Positions 42,388 through 52,044 are shown, counted from the first letter of the stretch. The stretch: DNA of 64,000 nt from Pseudarthrobacter cellobiosi (GCF_023913755.1 NZ_JAMXBJ010000050.1:186001-250000), one strand, 5' to 3'. Notes: generated by a model not told the origin, from the letters alone. Program-made: numbers and translations.

Positions 42388-43617
42388 ATGCATCCACCGC
42401 GGGACCTTTCCATGCCCACCGTGCCTGCCCCGTGGCAGCGCACTGCCTCAGGCGCCAACCTGCTGGGACCTGCCGGCCAGCTGGGCGTCACCATCTTCGA
42501 GGAGATGACCACCCTGGCGGCACAGACCGGCGCCATTAACCTCGGGCAGGGCTTTCCCGACGAGGACGGACCTCTGGAAATCAAGGCGGCCGCAGTGGCC
42601 GCCATCGAAGCCGGGGCCAACCAGTACGCGCCCGGCAAGGGCATCCTGGAACTGCGTGAGGCCGTGGCTGCCCACCAGGACCGTTTCTACGGGCTGACCC
42701 CGGACCCGCAGACCGAGATCATCATCAGCACCGGCGCCACCGAAGGGATCGCCGCAACGTTGCTGGCGTTCGTCGGCCCCGGTGATGAGGTGCTGACGTT
42801 CGAACCGTTTTATGACTCGTACGGCGCCGTCATCGGCCTGTCCGGCGCCACCCACGTCACGGCCCCGCTGCTGGCTCCCGACTTTTACCCGGACATGGCG
42901 GCCCTGGAAGCGGCCTTCACCGACCGCACCAGGGTGGTGCTGTTGAACAATCCGCACAATCCCACCGGTGCCGTCTTCCCCCGCCATGTTCTGCAGCGCG
43001 TCGTCGAGCTTGCCGCAAAGCATGACTGCCTCATCATCACCGACGAAGTGTACGAGCACCTCACCTTCGGCGCCAGGCACATTCCTGTCGCCACCCTGCC
43101 GGGTGCAGCGGAGCGGACCATCACCATCTCGTCTGCCGGAAAGACCTTCTCCTTCACTGGCTGGAAGATCGGTTGGCTGACCGGCCCGGAGCACTTGGTG
43201 GCGGCTGTCCGCACGGTCAAGCAGTTCCTGACCTACAGCTCCGGGACACCGTTCCAGACGGCCATTGCGACCGGCCTCGCACTGCCGGATGAGTTCTACC
43301 AGGGCGTTTCGGCCACTCTCCAGAAGAAGCGGGACATCCTCAGCGAAGGCCTCCGCGCCGCAGGATTCGACGTTTACACGCCGCAGGGGACGTATTTCGT
43401 CAACGTGGACACCGCACCCCTTGGCATCAGCGACTCCGTGGACCTGGCCCGCAGGCTGCCCGGACTGGTGGGAGTGGCCGCGATCCCCGTCCCCGTCTTC
43501 TGCCACCCGGAGGGCGCGGAACGGACGCGGAGCCTGCTCAGGTTCGCGTTTTGCAAGAAAGTGGAGCTCCTCGAGGAGGCCGCCGCCAGGCTGGCGACCC
43601 TCAGCGGAAAGCTCTGA
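42388..43617 (+). CDS. PLP-dependent aminotransferase, DapC/kynurenine-aminotransferase type
   Basis: About 409 residues. Fold-type I signs are GAINLGQGFPDEDGP, ISTGATEGIAATLLAF, NNPHNPTGAVFP, ITDEVYEHLTF and the PLP lysine in ISSAGKTFSFTGWKIGWLTG. It resembles mycobacterial Rv0858c, proposed as N-succinyldiaminopimelate aminotransferase, and bacterial kynurenine or methionine aminotransferases, so the substrate is open. Start choice is uncertain: ATG 42388 or ATG 42412, neither with a strong ribosome site. Its TGA overlaps the ATG of the next gene, implying a functional pair. Confidence 0.87.
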   Translation: MHPPRDLSMPTVPAPWQRTASGANLLGPAGQLGVTIFEEMTTLAAQTGAINLGQGFPDEDGPLEIKAAAVAAIEAGANQYAPGKGILELREAVAAHQDRFYGLTPDPQTEIIISTGATEGIAATLLAFVGPGDEVLTFEPFYDSYGAVIGLSGATHVTAPLLAPDFYPDMAALEAAFTDRTRVVLLNNPHNPTGAVFPRHVLQRVVELAAKHDCLIITDEVYEHLTFGARHIPVATLPGAAERTITISSAGKTFSFTGWKIGWLTGPEHLVAAVRTVKQFLTYSSGTPFQTAIATGLALPDEFYQGVSATLQKKRDILSEGLRAAGFDVYTPQGTYFVNVDTAPLGISDSVDLARRLPGLVGVAAIPVPVFCHPEGAERTRSLLRFAFCKKVELLEEAAARLATLSGKL

Positions 43618-44405
43618 TGGCGGAGCCCGGCGGCACACGTTCCACGCGGTTCTTGCGGACCACGGGTCAGCACGCCTCCATCGAGCCCGATGCTTTCACC
43701 GATGGCGGCTACGTCCTGAGCATCGGCGGGGCCGAGCAGTCCCACGTTAACTTGGCGCATCCTGAGGAGATCTTCTACGAGTACCTGCGACGGATCGGCC
43801 ATCTGGTGGATCTCGCCGCCACCGAAGGCCAGCCAATCACCGCGCTCCATCTTGGGGCCGGGGCTCTGACTCTTGCCCGCTATGTGCAGGCGACGAGGCC
43901 CGGATCCGTCCAGTATGCGGTGGAGCTGGAACGCGAGCTCCTCGACTTTGTCCTGCAGCAGCTACCGCTACCCGGCGGAACCGACCTGCACACCGTCATC
44001 GGCGATGCCCGCGACGCCCTGGCGGACCTGGACCAGGCACTTCAGTTCGACGTCGTGATCCTGGACATCTTCTCTGGTCCGGAAGCCCCGGCCCACATCG
44101 CCTGCCAGGAGTTCTACCAGGAGGCCCGTGCACGCCTTGCACCGGAAGGCTTGCTGATCGTCAACGTGGGCGACGAACCAGGCCTGACCCTGGTGCGAAG
44201 CCAGGCCGCCGCCATGCGCCGCGCCATGACCGACGTTGCCGCCTTCGCCGAAACCGGGATGTTCGCGGGCCGCTACCCCGGCAACATCATCCTCGCCGGA
44301 ACTCAGGCGCCCTGGCCCGAAGCCTGGACAGCCGAACTGACGGCACGAGGCCCCCACCCCGCGAAGGTTCTGGCCGGCGTGGCCCTGGATGGCCTCGCCG
44401 GCTGA
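43617..44405 (+). CDS. Spermidine synthase-like methyltransferase-fold protein
   Basis: 262 residues from ATG 43617, overlapping the preceding stop as TGATG. The Rossmann core appears as ITALHLGAGALTLARYVQAT (cofactor loop), YAVELERELLDFV (acidic ligand at the end of strand 2), VIGDARDAL and FDVVILDIFSGPEAPAH. These match the spermidine-synthase-like family, many members of which are not true polyamine enzymes. The coupled aminotransferase suggests a shared pathway, but none can be named. It is convergent with rsmD. Confidence 0.82.
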   Translation: MAEPGGTRSTRFLRTTGQHASIEPDAFTDGGYVLSIGGAEQSHVNLAHPEEIFYEYLRRIGHLVDLAATEGQPITALHLGAGALTLARYVQATRPGSVQYAVELERELLDFVLQQLPLPGGTDLHTVIGDARDALADLDQALQFDVVILDIFSGPEAPAHIACQEFYQEARARLAPEGLLIVNVGDEPGLTLVRSQAAAMRRAMTDVAAFAETGMFAGRYPGNIILAGTQAPWPEAWTAELTARGPHPAKVLAGVALDGLAG

Positions 44406-44450
44406 GCCGCAGACGCCCAGGGTCCCAGGCGTCCCAGGCCAGGCCCGGCC

Positions 44451-45074
44451 CTAAGCCTGGCTCTGCTCCTGCTCCCCAATAACAAGGTCCGGCGCGATGG
44501 CGTCAGGCACAAAAGGCTCCGCGAACCAGAGCCGGGTTTCGCCGTACTTCTTCTCGGCAAACCGTTCCAGACCGGCCGGCCAGAACGGCTCCGGTGAACG
44601 CGAGGACCGCTCCACCACCACCACGGCCGCCGGAGCCAGATGCTCGGCGAGTTTGCCCAGCACCGCCGACAGGGCCGGGTCATCCAGCGGATAGGGCGGG
44701 TCCAGGAACACCAGGTCCCAGCTGGCCGTCTCCGCCGCGCGCTCCAGGAAGGACTCCACCTTGGACCGGTGGACAGTCACCGCCTTGCGGCCCAGCACGC
44801 CGTTGATCAGGTCCGCGTTGCGTTGGCACACGGAACTGGCCTTGGCATCGAATTCCACGAGGTCAACGGCCTCAGCACCCCTGCTGCCGCTCTCCACGCC
44901 CAACGATCCGGACCCTGCGTAGAGGTCCAGGACCCGGGCACCGGCAATGATCCCGAAGGCGTCGAGCCGGGAGAACAATGCTTCCTTCACGCGGTCGGTA
45001 GTGGGCCTGGTCAGGGAGCCGGGGACGCTGACCAGGGGGGTCCCGCCTGCGGCGCCCGCGATGATGCGGCTCAA
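44451..45074 (-). CDS. rsmD: 16S rRNA (guanine966-N2)-methyltransferase
   Basis: 207 residues from TTG 45074, with AGGAGG six bases upstream. The SAM-binding motif is ARVLDLYAGSGSLGVESGSR and the catalytic N6/N2-methylase motif is DLVFLDPPYPLDD. The N-terminal RIIAGAAGGTPL and PTTDRVKEALFSRL are typical RsmD. It begins nine bases after the recG stop. Confidence 0.94.
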   Translation of the reverse strand: MSRIIAGAAGGTPLVSVPGSLTRPTTDRVKEALFSRLDAFGIIAGARVLDLYAGSGSLGVESGSRGAEAVDLVEFDAKASSVCQRNADLINGVLGRKAVTVHRSKVESFLERAAETASWDLVFLDPPYPLDDPALSAVLGKLAEHLAPAAVVVVERSSRSPEPFWPAGLERFAEKKYGETRLWFAEPFVPDAIAPDLVIGEQEQSQA

Positions 45075-45083
45075 GTCCGCCTC

Positions 45084-47372
45084 CTATCCGCGCTCAAGGA
45101 ACGCCTCCTTCTCGGGGTTCAAGTACTCGTCAATGGCCTCCGCCAACCGCGGATGCCGCGCCAGGGCCGGATCCGAGCCCACAATTTCCTGGGCGTCCTG
45201 GCGCGCCTGCGCAATGATGTCCTCGTGTTCCAGCACGCGCAGCAGTTTCAGGGTGGAGCGGCCGCCGGACTGCGACGCGCCCAGGATGTCGCCCTCGCGG
45301 CGCAGCTTCAAGTCTTCCTGCGACAGTTCGAAGCCGTCGGTGGTTGCCGCCACGGCATCCAGCCGGCGCCGGCTCGGGTGCCCGCGTTCCAGGGTGGTGA
45401 CCAGCAGGCACGTCCCGGGAAGCCCGCCGCGACCCACCCGGCCGCGCAGCTGGTGCAGCTGGGAAATGCCGAAGCGGTCGGCGTCGAGGATCACCATCAA
45501 CGTAGCGTTATGGACGTCGACGCCGACCTCGATGACGGTGGTGGATACCAGGAGCTTGGTCCGGTTGGCGGTGAAGTCGGCCATCGCCGCGGACTTCACT
45601 GTAGTGTCCAAACGGCCGTGCATTGGCCCAAGGGGCACACCGGCCAGGGCTGGCTCCTGCTGGAGATGTTCGACGACGGCGGTCACCGACGCGAGCTCCC
45701 GCGCACCGCCGTCACCGGCCAGGTCAGCCGCGGAAGGTTCCGCTTCCCCCGGACTGAAGTCGCCGTCGTCGTCCGTTCCGATCCTGGGGCACACCACATA
45801 CACCTGGTGCCCGGCGTCGATTTCCTCACGGGAACGGGACCAGATGCGGTCTGCCCAGCCGGGGTTCTCGGCGAGGCCCACCACATGCGTGGAAATCGGC
45901 GCCCGGCCGGCGGGCAGTTCGTCCAGGATGGAGGTTTCGAGGTCACCGAAGACCGTCATGGCCACCGTACGTGGAATGGGCGTAGCCGTCATGACCAGCA
46001 GGTGCGGCGGCTTGTTGGCCTTTGACCTGAGAACGTCCCGCTGCTCCACACCGAACCGGTGCTGTTCGTCCACCACAATCAGGCCAAGGTCGTAGAACGC
46101 GACGTTATCGCTGAGCAGCGCGTGCGTGCCGATCACGATTCCGGCGGCGCCGGATGCGGCGTCCAGCATGGCCCGTTTCCGGGCACCAGTGGGCATGGAG
46201 CCGGTGAGGAGAGCGACCTGGACCGCCCCTTCGGCCAGGCCGCCCAGCAGCCCGTCCGCGGACAGCATCGGGTCGCGGGACAGGGATCCCAGGGTCCGCC
46301 GGATGGATTCGAAGTGCTGGGCGGCGAGGACCTCCGTCGGCGCCAGGAGCGCGGCCTGCCCGCCGGCATCCACCACCTGCAGCATGGCCCGCAGCGCGAC
46401 GATGGTCTTGCCCGAGCCGACCTCGCCCTGCAGCAGCCGGTTCATGGGGCTGTCCTGCGCCAGCTCCGTGGCCAGCGTTTTTCCGACGGCGGCCTGGCCG
46501 CCGGTGAGCGTGAAGGGAAGCTGCCTGTCGAACGCCGCCAGCAGCCCGTTGGTGGCCGGGCGCCGCGCCGTGGCTTCCTCGGCCGCAAGCTGGGCACGGC
46601 GCCGTGCCAATGCCGCCTGCAGGACCAGGGCCTCCTGGTAGCGCAACCGCTCCTGGGCCTTCTTCCAGTCAGCCTGCGATTCCGGCTTGTGGATGAGCCG
46701 GTAGGCCTCGGCCACCGGCAGGAAATCCTCCCGCGCGGAGACGGACTCCGGCAGCGGATCCGGCAGCGCGTCCAGATCCACGGTTTCCAGGAGCGTGGAG
46801 ATGACTTTCTGAATCGACCAGCTGCTCAGTTTGTTCGTGGCCGGGTACACCGGGATGGGCATGGCGGCAAGCTTTTCGGGGTCCATGGCCGGCATGTCCG
46901 GGTCCTCGTCGAGGAGGTGGAAATCCGGGTTGGTCAGGCCCAGGGACGCTCCGTAGCGCGTAACTTTTCCGGAAAACATCACCCGCCTGCCCGGCAGGAG
47001 CTGGGCCTGTGCCCGGTGTCCGCTAAAAAAGGTGATCTTGAGCGTGCCGTGCCCGCTGCCGGGGGCTACCGCCGAAAGGCGTGGACGGCCGTGGGAGGCG
47101 GCGTCGTCAGTGATCACGACGTCGGTGATGGAACCACGCCGCGTATGCATCTTGCGGGTGCTGTTGGAGAGTACCCGGGCAATGAGGGTGACCTCCTCGT
47201 CCACAGGGAGCTCGCCGATGGGGGTCAGTTCGCCGCGGTTCAGGTAGCGGCGGGGAAAGTAGTTCAGCAGGCCGCCGACTGTGGCGATGCCCAGGTGCTT
47301 CTCAATGGCCGACGCTGACCGCTTTCCGATCAGGCGTTCCAGGCCCAGGTCCAGTTCAGCGCTCATGCCCAC
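45084..47372 (-). CDS. recG: ATP-dependent DNA helicase RecG
   Basis: 762 residues; branch-migrates stalled forks and Holliday junctions. The OB-fold wedge domain occupies roughly residues 60-190. The helicase core has RLLQGEVGSGKTIVALRAML (Walker A), APTEVLAAQHF, VVDEQHRFGVEQR (motif II), MTATPIPRTVAM (motif III) and LHQLRGRVGRG (motif VI). GTG 47372 has GGTGA six bases upstream; ATG 47366 is the alternative. It overlaps the DAK2-domain gene by 17 bases. Confidence 0.96.
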   Translation of the reverse strand: MGMSAELDLGLERLIGKRSASAIEKHLGIATVGGLLNYFPRRYLNRGELTPIGELPVDEEVTLIARVLSNSTRKMHTRRGSITDVVITDDAASHGRPRLSAVAPGSGHGTLKITFFSGHRAQAQLLPGRRVMFSGKVTRYGASLGLTNPDFHLLDEDPDMPAMDPEKLAAMPIPVYPATNKLSSWSIQKVISTLLETVDLDALPDPLPESVSAREDFLPVAEAYRLIHKPESQADWKKAQERLRYQEALVLQAALARRRAQLAAEEATARRPATNGLLAAFDRQLPFTLTGGQAAVGKTLATELAQDSPMNRLLQGEVGSGKTIVALRAMLQVVDAGGQAALLAPTEVLAAQHFESIRRTLGSLSRDPMLSADGLLGGLAEGAVQVALLTGSMPTGARKRAMLDAASGAAGIVIGTHALLSDNVAFYDLGLIVVDEQHRFGVEQRDVLRSKANKPPHLLVMTATPIPRTVAMTVFGDLETSILDELPAGRAPISTHVVGLAENPGWADRIWSRSREEIDAGHQVYVVCPRIGTDDDGDFSPGEAEPSAADLAGDGGARELASVTAVVEHLQQEPALAGVPLGPMHGRLDTTVKSAAMADFTANRTKLLVSTTVIEVGVDVHNATLMVILDADRFGISQLHQLRGRVGRGGLPGTCLLVTTLERGHPSRRRLDAVAATTDGFELSQEDLKLRREGDILGASQSGGRSTLKLLRVLEHEDIIAQARQDAQEIVGSDPALARHPRLAEAIDEYLNPEKEAFLERG

Positions 47373-48366
47373 TGGAGTTCACCGGAGCTGGTTCGGGTTC
47401 GCGGGCCATGGCGAGTTCGCTGACCGAGATGTCGCTGGGTTCGCCGAGGGAACGGATCAGGGCGACCGCTGGTGATGCGTCGGGGACGTGGACGTGGACC
47501 CGCCACCGGTAGCTGCCCTCAGCATCGGCCAGGCTGTCCACCTGGCTCATGATGACGGACTCGCCAATCTCGTCGAGCCGCTGGCGCAACGTGGCCGCGC
47601 TGAGCGGCGAAAGGCTGATGGTGCACATGACCTCAACGCCGTCGTCAACCGGCATATCAGTGTGGATGTGGGGGTCCTGGACGTCATAGCCGTGCAGCCC
47701 GTCGAGGAGTTGGCCCTGCAGCTCCTCGCCAAGAACGGCGGAGCGGAGGCAGTCGAGGATGAGCAGCATACCAACGCCCCCGGCGTCGACCACATGCGCG
47801 GCTTCAAGGGCGGCCAACTGGCTCTCGGTGCTGACTACTGCCTTCAGCGCGCCGTTGACGGCAGCATCGAGGGCTTTGCCCAGGGCTTGGTTGCTGTCGT
47901 CGCCATTGTGGCCAGCGTCCACTGCCGCGGCGGCCCGGGCCGCGGCTTCCATAACCGAAAGCATGGTGCCCGGTACGGGGTCGCTCAACGCGGACCAGGC
48001 CCGGATCTGGGCGCGGTTCAGCGCGGCGGCCAAGAGGGTTGATGTCAGGCGGGTGTGACCGGCCAGGGGTTCAGCTGCGGCGCAGAGGAAGACTGAGAAG
48101 AGGGTTCCGGAGTTACCGCGGGCCTGCTCCATCGCGGCCCTGCCGGCACGCGCCAACACTGCTCCGACATCCGCCTGGCCGGCGTCAGCGGGGACTGCCG
48201 CACCTTGGCCCGCCGCGTTGCTGTGCAGGGCACGGGTGGCCGCCCGAACCGTGAGGTAAAGGTTAGTGCCGGTGTCACCGTCCGCCACGGGGAAAATGTT
48301 GATGGCATTGAGGCGGTCGCTGTGGTTGGCAATGGCGGTTTCAGCCTTGTCCAACCACCGCTTCAT
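47356..48366 (-). CDS. DAK2/DhaL-domain kinase-like protein
   Basis: About 336 residues from ATG 48366; a TTG at 48399, overlapping the thiL stop, is the other candidate. The nucleotide and Mg2+ binding loop INIFPVADGDTGTNLYLTVR is that of DhaL and of FakA, the fatty acid kinase subunit. Next come EQARGNSGTLFSVFL and VVDAGGVGMLLILD. The C-terminal part resembles the middle of FakA-type proteins but is short. Location between thiL and recG is common in actinobacteria. A role in fatty acid activation would require a FakB (DegV) partner, not seen here. Confidence 0.85.
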   Translation of the reverse strand: MKRWLDKAETAIANHSDRLNAINIFPVADGDTGTNLYLTVRAATRALHSNAAGQGAAVPADAGQADVGAVLARAGRAAMEQARGNSGTLFSVFLCAAAEPLAGHTRLTSTLLAAALNRAQIRAWSALSDPVPGTMLSVMEAAARAAAAVDAGHNGDDSNQALGKALDAAVNGALKAVVSTESQLAALEAAHVVDAGGVGMLLILDCLRSAVLGEELQGQLLDGLHGYDVQDPHIHTDMPVDDGVEVMCTISLSPLSAATLRQRLDEIGESVIMSQVDSLADAEGSYRWRVHVHVPDASPAVALIRSLGEPSDISVSELAMAREPEPAPVNSSGHER

Positions 48367-48388
48367 CGCTTGCGCGTTGGCGGCAACC

Positions 48389-49429
48389 TTAGTCTGCAAA
48401 GTGATCCCATCCCCCGGTGCCAACGGCGTGGCCCGCAATTGTGACGCCCGGATGCGAGGAGCTTTCCGGGGCTTGTACTGAGCCTATCGCAGTGAATCCG
48501 GCAGGCAGCTGAACGCCGGCCGGGAATGTGGCCAGCAGCCCATGGTCCTCGCCCCCGCCCAGCACCCAGGCCATGGGGTCAGCTCTGAGAAGGTCTGACG
48601 CCGGACGCAGCGCTTCCGCGAGAGGCTTCAGTGCCGCGGGGTCAAGGTCAAGGACGACGCCGCTGGCGGCGGCGAGGCGGCCGCCGTCGCGTACCAGGCC
48701 GTCCGAAATATCCAGCATGGCCGTGGCACCGGCTGACCTGGCCAGCGGCCCGGCGGACAGGGGTGGCCGTGGCCTGCACTGAAGTTCCACGAGCACCCGC
48801 TGTGCGGGTGCCAGGGACTGCACAGTGGCCTCCGATTCCAGGAGCGCAAGCCCGGCTGCTGCCCTGCCCACCGACCCGGCCAGGGCCACGACGTCGCCGG
48901 CACGGGCCCCCGACCGCAGGACCGCTTTGCCGCCAGCCAGTGAGCCCAGCACGGCGACCGTCACGGAGATTTCCCTGCCGCGGCCCAAATCGCCCCCCGC
49001 CACCGAACAGTGTGTGGCCCCAAGATCCCGGATTGCCGCAGTCAGGCCGTCGGCCAGATCCGCCACCCAGCTGACAGGAGTGTCGGGCGGGAGGGTCAGG
49101 CTCACCACCAGCGACGTCGCAACGCCGCCCATGGCGTTGATGTCGCTCAGGTTCTGGGCCGCCGCCTTCCAGCCGACGTCGAAGCCCGTGGTGCGGTACC
49201 CGTTGGGCCACTGCAGCCGGAAGTCCTGGTCCTGCACCTGGGTATCGATGCTGATTACTGTCCTGCCATCCGGAGCGGCGACAATGGCGGCATCGTCTCC
49301 CGGGCCAAGCAGGGTTGCCGAACCGTGAGTTCCGCCCATTTCCAGCCGTGGAAAGATCCGGGCCAGCAGTTCGGCTTCGGACAGCGCGGCGACGGTCAGC
49401 GTTTCTTCGGTCAACGGAATTTCAGGCAC
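48389..49429 (-). CDS. thiL: Thiamine-monophosphate kinase
   Basis: 346 residues; phosphorylates thiamine phosphate to the cofactor thiamine diphosphate. PurM-like fold motifs are LLGPGDDAAIVAAPDGRTVI, KAAAQNLSDINAMGG, SVAGGDLGRG, LDISDGLVRDGGRLA and VLGGGEDHGLLATF. The segment usually reading D-x-x-V-E-x-x-HF is DTQVQDQDFR, a modest deviation near the substrate site. About 15 extra residues precede the core. It overlaps or abuts the DAK2 gene downstream, depending on that start. Confidence 0.94.
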   Translation of the reverse strand: MPEIPLTEETLTVAALSEAELLARIFPRLEMGGTHGSATLLGPGDDAAIVAAPDGRTVISIDTQVQDQDFRLQWPNGYRTTGFDVGWKAAAQNLSDINAMGGVATSLVVSLTLPPDTPVSWVADLADGLTAAIRDLGATHCSVAGGDLGRGREISVTVAVLGSLAGGKAVLRSGARAGDVVALAGSVGRAAAGLALLESEATVQSLAPAQRVLVELQCRPRPPLSAGPLARSAGATAMLDISDGLVRDGGRLAAASGVVLDLDPAALKPLAEALRPASDLLRADPMAWVLGGGEDHGLLATFPAGVQLPAGFTAIGSVQAPESSSHPGVTIAGHAVGTGGWDHFAD

Positions 49430-49464
49430 GCCCCTACGCTACAGCGCTGCACCGACAATTTTTG

Positions 49465-52044
49465 TCAGTATGTTGCCTGTCGGCAGCCGAGGTGGGTGTT
49501 GCCCTCAGAGAGACCAGCAACTCCCAGGCCCCACGCACAGACGGTGTAAGTTCCCCGCTGCGTCACCGGTATGGCCTCCTCGTAGCCGTGGTCACCAACG
49601 ACCTGAATAATCGTGTTCATGTCCGGGCGACTGTTGTCAGCCAGGTATGCAGTCGCCTTGGTGGTGCCATCCGGGTAGGTGACGTAAAGATGGACCGGGA
49701 TGCTGGCAGAAGGCAGCGCAGGATCGAGTGTCCACCCCTTGGCCGTGAGGTTGGCTCCCTGGGCACCTGCCAGAATCTTCACGGAGTCGAGGTAGCCTGC
49801 CGGGGCTGCAGTGGCTTTCGCAGTCGTGACCTGGCAGCCCAGGAGGGTGTTGCCCAACGGCAAGGCGCTGACCGCGAGGCCGTAAACGCACACCCTGTAC
49901 GATCCGGCCCGGCTGATAGGAATGGTGGCCTGATAACCGTGGTTACCTTTCGTGCCCATGACACTATTGACATCGGCACGGACTTGGTCGGCCATGTGTG
50001 CCGTGCTGGTTGTCGTCCCGTCAGGGGCTGTGACGTAGACATGGACCGGTATGGATGCCGAGGGCGTCCCCGGATCCAATGACCAGCCCTTGACGGTGAT
50101 GGAGGCCGCCGTGCTTGCGCTGTTCACTGACGTGGTGTCCACGTATCCGACGGGTGCAGCCGTCGGCTGGGCAGAAATTGATTTGCAGCCCAGGAGGCTG
50201 TTTCCGAGATTGAACTGGCTGACTGCGAGGCCATACGCGCAAGCGGTGTACTGCCCGCTAAGCGTGATGGGGACGTCAGCGCGGTAGCCGTGGTTACCCG
50301 GAACGCCCATGATGGCGTTCACATCGGCTTTTGGCCTGTCTGCCGTGAAAGGCTGGGAAGTGGTCTTTCCGGCCGGATCTGTGACGTAGAGATGTACGGG
50401 AATGGAAGCCGCCGGTGATCCCGGGTCGAAGGTCCAACCCTCGGCCCTCAGGACGGGGCTGCCGTTACTAAGGGCCACGGCAACAGAATCAAGGTAACCA
50501 ATGGGCGGCGCCGAACCCTCCAGATAGAGCGTCCGGCAGCCAAGATCCGCGGTTTCGACTGATCCCAGCGCGTAAACGCAAACATCGTAAGTACCGGCTG
50601 TCGTCAGGTCGAACGACTTCGCGAACCCGTGATCTCCTGCCACTTGCATAATGGCGTTTACGTCGGACCGGGGTTGGTTGGCAGTCACGGGGTAGCCCGT
50701 GCGGATGCCTCCGGGAGTTGTTACGTAGATATGGACCTGAGACGATTCTGCGGGTTTGGCTCCGTCGTAGGCCCATCCGCGGACGTCCAGGGATGCCTTG
50801 TCACCTGAACGGTTGATTGCCACTGATTCGGCGTATCCCACGGCAGGTGCTCCGGGCGGACGAAGTGTGACGACAGCAGCCGAGTCACTGACCGAATCGA
50901 TGGTGACCCGCGTTCCCGTGTGCGTCTTGAATGTGGTCCCTGCCTGCCACGCCTGGGTTGAGCTGTAGTTTCCGCTGATGGGCAGCGTGGAGGGAGGCAG
51001 CAGGATGGAAGAATTGCCCGAGCCCTGCTGCGAGATCTTCACCCCACGGTTGCCGCCAGTTGCTTTGCCTGCGTCATACCCGACGGGAGCCCGTAGCTCA
51101 AGGTAGTAGACCTCCCCGGATTTCGGATCGGTGAATTTGGCGGCGCGGTCAGCCCCTGTCCCTGCCCACGGCTTAAGTGTCAGGGACTTGGTTGTGGTGA
51201 CTGTGCCGGCATCAGCAATCTCATTTCCGTTTCCGAAGCGGCCCATCTCCCATAGCGGAGCGCCAATGACCGGCATGTAGTCGTAATGGGAGATGCCCAT
51301 CACGTCCAAGTTGTCCCCGTAGATTTTGATGCCGCAGGTGGGGTCAGCGAATCCTGAATACTGGCCAGGACCTACGTCTGAGATCCCGCTGCCGCACTGC
51401 AGGCTGTTGGCATGATCCAGCCCGAGGGTGTGTCCGAATTCATGTGTGAGGACCGGAGTGCTCAGCCTTCCGTTCTCGGGCATGATGATCCGGCCACCCA
51501 CGGATCCGTTGCTGAACACCATGCCAGCGGCCCCGTTGGTCAGGTAGGCTCCCGGAATGTACATGACAAGAGCCGTGTAGGGAGTCTGCGTCCACCCCAG
51601 TTCACGCGAAACGATGTCTACGATCTCGTTTGGTGTCTGGGTAGACCTGGCAGCCGAGGAGACAGCCGTGGCGGCATTTATCAGGGGCATGCTGACTCGG
51701 CCCGAAGTCTGCGCCGCCCAATAAGTGCTGGCGGCGTTCAGGGAAGCCTGCGCTGCTCCCATCGGCACCGCAGCATTTGTCTGATCCACGGATTTGTCGG
51801 CCAGCTTCACGGTGACCAAGGTTGTCTTGATGGACCCTGCCAAGGGCTGGTCAACGTACGTGTATTCCGACTGGACATCCCTTCGCGGTTTCTCGAGGAT
51901 CACAAAATCATCCACCGGCAGGGGCCCCGGTACGGTCACCGCGGGCACCGCAACCGGCGACGGATACGCAACGGCGATTTGGGGGAAGGCGGAGGACAGC
52001 ACGATAACGGATACGGCCAGGGCCGTCCGACGCAGAATATTCAA
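49465..52044 (-). CDS. Secreted zinc metalloprotease with four C-terminal repeats
   Basis: 859 residues from a TTG start at 52044. A signal peptide (residues 1-26, ending AVA) precedes a pro/catalytic region. The zincin site HEFGHTLGLDH is at residues 201-211, giving three His ligands and catalytic Glu, with a Met-turn candidate in GDNLDVMGISHYDYMP at about 244-257. A beta-rich segment to about 395 follows, then four repeats of about 110 residues (about 400-508, 513-627, 630-743, 747-859). Cysteines occur mostly in pairs, suggesting disulfides outside the cell. Peptidase family is uncertain (M10/M11/M12-like). It stands alone between thiL and the ddl locus. Confidence 0.88.
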   Translation of the reverse strand: MNILRRTALAVSVIVLSSAFPQIAVAYPSPVAVPAVTVPGPLPVDDFVILEKPRRDVQSEYTYVDQPLAGSIKTTLVTVKLADKSVDQTNAAVPMGAAQASLNAASTYWAAQTSGRVSMPLINAATAVSSAARSTQTPNEIVDIVSRELGWTQTPYTALVMYIPGAYLTNGAAGMVFSNGSVGGRIIMPENGRLSTPVLTHEFGHTLGLDHANSLQCGSGISDVGPGQYSGFADPTCGIKIYGDNLDVMGISHYDYMPVIGAPLWEMGRFGNGNEIADAGTVTTTKSLTLKPWAGTGADRAAKFTDPKSGEVYYLELRAPVGYDAGKATGGNRGVKISQQGSGNSSILLPPSTLPISGNYSSTQAWQAGTTFKTHTGTRVTIDSVSDSAAVVTLRPPGAPAVGYAESVAINRSGDKASLDVRGWAYDGAKPAESSQVHIYVTTPGGIRTGYPVTANQPRSDVNAIMQVAGDHGFAKSFDLTTAGTYDVCVYALGSVETADLGCRTLYLEGSAPPIGYLDSVAVALSNGSPVLRAEGWTFDPGSPAASIPVHLYVTDPAGKTTSQPFTADRPKADVNAIMGVPGNHGYRADVPITLSGQYTACAYGLAVSQFNLGNSLLGCKSISAQPTAAPVGYVDTTSVNSASTAASITVKGWSLDPGTPSASIPVHVYVTAPDGTTTSTAHMADQVRADVNSVMGTKGNHGYQATIPISRAGSYRVCVYGLAVSALPLGNTLLGCQVTTAKATAAPAGYLDSVKILAGAQGANLTAKGWTLDPALPSASIPVHLYVTYPDGTTKATAYLADNSRPDMNTIIQVVGDHGYEEAIPVTQRGTYTVCAWGLGVAGLSEGNTHLGCRQATY
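49468..50847 (-). repeat. Four tandem protein repeats (about 110 residues each)
   Basis: Each unit reads roughly A-P-x-G-Y-x-D-S-V, then G-W-x-x-D-P-x-x-P, S-I-P-V-H-x-Y-V-T, R-x-D-x-N-x-I-M, G-N/D-H-G-Y and C-x-Y-G-L with L-G-N-x-L-L-G-C. Units 2 to 4 are closest to one another; unit 1 is more divergent. Similar modules occur on secreted actinobacterial amidases and hydrolases. Surface, carbohydrate or peptidoglycan attachment is a guess. Confidence 0.85.

Noticed and set aside
46059..47318. 419-codon open frame antisense to recG
   Set aside because: Composition shadow with no domain; recG is complete on the minus strand.
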